DNA of 35,336 bases from Alphaproteobacteria bacterium (GTDB taxonomy: Bacteria; Pseudomonadota; Alphaproteobacteria; DSM-16000; Inquilinaceae): NCBI GenBank assembly GCA_028281265.1, contig JANQKE010000194.1, positions 1 to 35,336 on the forward strand, in the 5' to 3' direction. Positions 34,822 through 35,336 of this stretch are shown here, piece after piece (the stretch's first letter is position 1; every line of letters starts with the position of its first letter). The position numbers and the translations under genes are program-made. Below the pieces are notes generated by a model, which was not told where the DNA came from, made no database searches, and saw only the letters and a program-made list of their open reading frames with translations.

Positions 34822-35336
34822 CGGCCGGCCTTGGTCACGTCCCGGAGCCCGTCGCCCAGGAGGTTGATCGCCATGGTGAGCGCGAACAGGCAGAGCCCAG
34901 GCAAGGTGATCAGCCAGGGGCTGAAGAACATGAAGTTCTTGGCCTCCGACAGCATCAACCCCCAGCTCGGCAGCGGCGCCTGCACTCCCAGCCCGAGAAA
35001 CGACAACGCGGCCTCCAGCAGGATCGCGTTGGCCAGCTCGACGGTCGCCACCACGATCAACGGCGCGCTGATGTTCGGCAAGATCTCCCGAAACAGGATA
35101 TGCGGGGTGGAACAGCCGATCGCCTCGGCCGCGCGCACATAGTCGGCGCTGCGGGCCTGCTGGGTCGCCGCCCGGGCGACCACCGCGAACTGATCCCACA
35201 GCAACAGACCGATCACCAGCACCACCGTCGTCAAGGACCCGCCGGCGATCGCGACCACGGCCAGGGCGACCAGCACCACCGGCATCGACAGCCGGGTGGT
35301 GATGACGAAGCTGATCACCGCATCGACCCGGCCGCC
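34818..35336 (-). CDS. ABC transporter permease, DppC-like (5' end outside window)
   Basis: A DppC-type permease cut by the window edge; 172 C-terminal residues are visible, beginning GGRVDAVISFV. The EAA loop RAAEAIGCSTPHILFREILPN and the [14 protein letters not shown] block identify the family. It is coupled to the DppD-like gene by an ATGA overlap. Its DppB partner and binding protein would lie beyond the window edge. Confidence 0.9.
   Translation of the reverse strand, partial: GGRVDAVISFVITTRLSMPVVLVALAVVAIAGGSLTTVVLVIGLLLWDQFAVVARAATQQARSADYVRAAEAIGCSTPHILFREILPNISAPLIVVATVELANAILLEAALSFLGLGVQAPLPSWGLMLSEAKNFMFFSPWLITLPGLCLFALTMAINLLGDGLRDVTKAGR

Overview
The window is very GC-rich and densely packed. 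Overlapping start and stop codons are frequent, and some starts are GTG or TTG. Gene content fits a free-living heterotrophic alphaproteobacterium of the Rhodospirillales/rhizobial kind: Liu-type leucine degradation, a TAXI-TRAP importer, several Dpp/Opp-type ABC transporters, and three-component FAD/Fe-S dehydrogenases. No phage genes, complete insertion sequence, CRISPR array or RNA gene was seen. This placement is inferred from gene families, not from a marker gene.

Layout. (1) 412-8189, minus strand: a leucine/isovalerate operon, liuB-liuC-X-liuD-liuE. It converts 3-methylcrotonyl-CoA to acetyl-CoA and acetoacetate. X is a 789-residue membrane-anchored coiled-coil protein with an uncharacterised C-terminal domain. 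(2) 8384-8839: a small secreted protein of unknown function. (3) 9169-17571, minus strand: fused TRAP permease, TAXI binding protein, sulfatase-family hydrolase, variant metallo-beta-lactamase-fold protein, FAD aromatic monooxygenase, DUF2783 protein and a P-loop ATPase. It looks like an import-and-degradation cluster for an organic acid, perhaps an aromatic sulfate or phosphonate ester. (4) 17857-21718: single genes for an ABC-2 permease, a PhzF-like protein, a DUF1203 protein, and a convergent SbtA bicarbonate-transporter / SbtB PII-like pair. (5) 21917-28231, minus strand: a complete Dpp/Opp-type ABC importer with a fused double ATPase, ending in a TauE/SafE permease. (6) 28492-30072, plus strand: an SDR-fold protein lacking the usual Tyr/Lys pair, and a methyltransferase. 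(7) 30044-35336, minus strand: the tail of a second Dpp/Opp-type importer, coupled to a three-subunit FAD/[2Fe-2S] dehydrogenase of the HcnABC/Oox/Lhp type.

The most unusual content is not protein-coding. Three copies of a roughly 100-bp intergenic element (8963-9060 reverse, 12777-12882 forward, 29200-29314 forward) each consist of two tandem palindromes joined by a short conserved spacer, like the RIME elements of rhizobia. A 4-bp arm-length variant is shared by both palindromes within copies 1 and 3, while copy 2 is a mosaic of the two types. Copies 1 and 2 form an inverted pair around a four-gene cassette. Separately, 211 bp spanning the 3' end of the ATPase gene is duplicated at 19515-19725. 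There the ATPase survives only as a fragment, while the convergent neighbour (DUF1203) is intact; at the first locus the situation is reversed.
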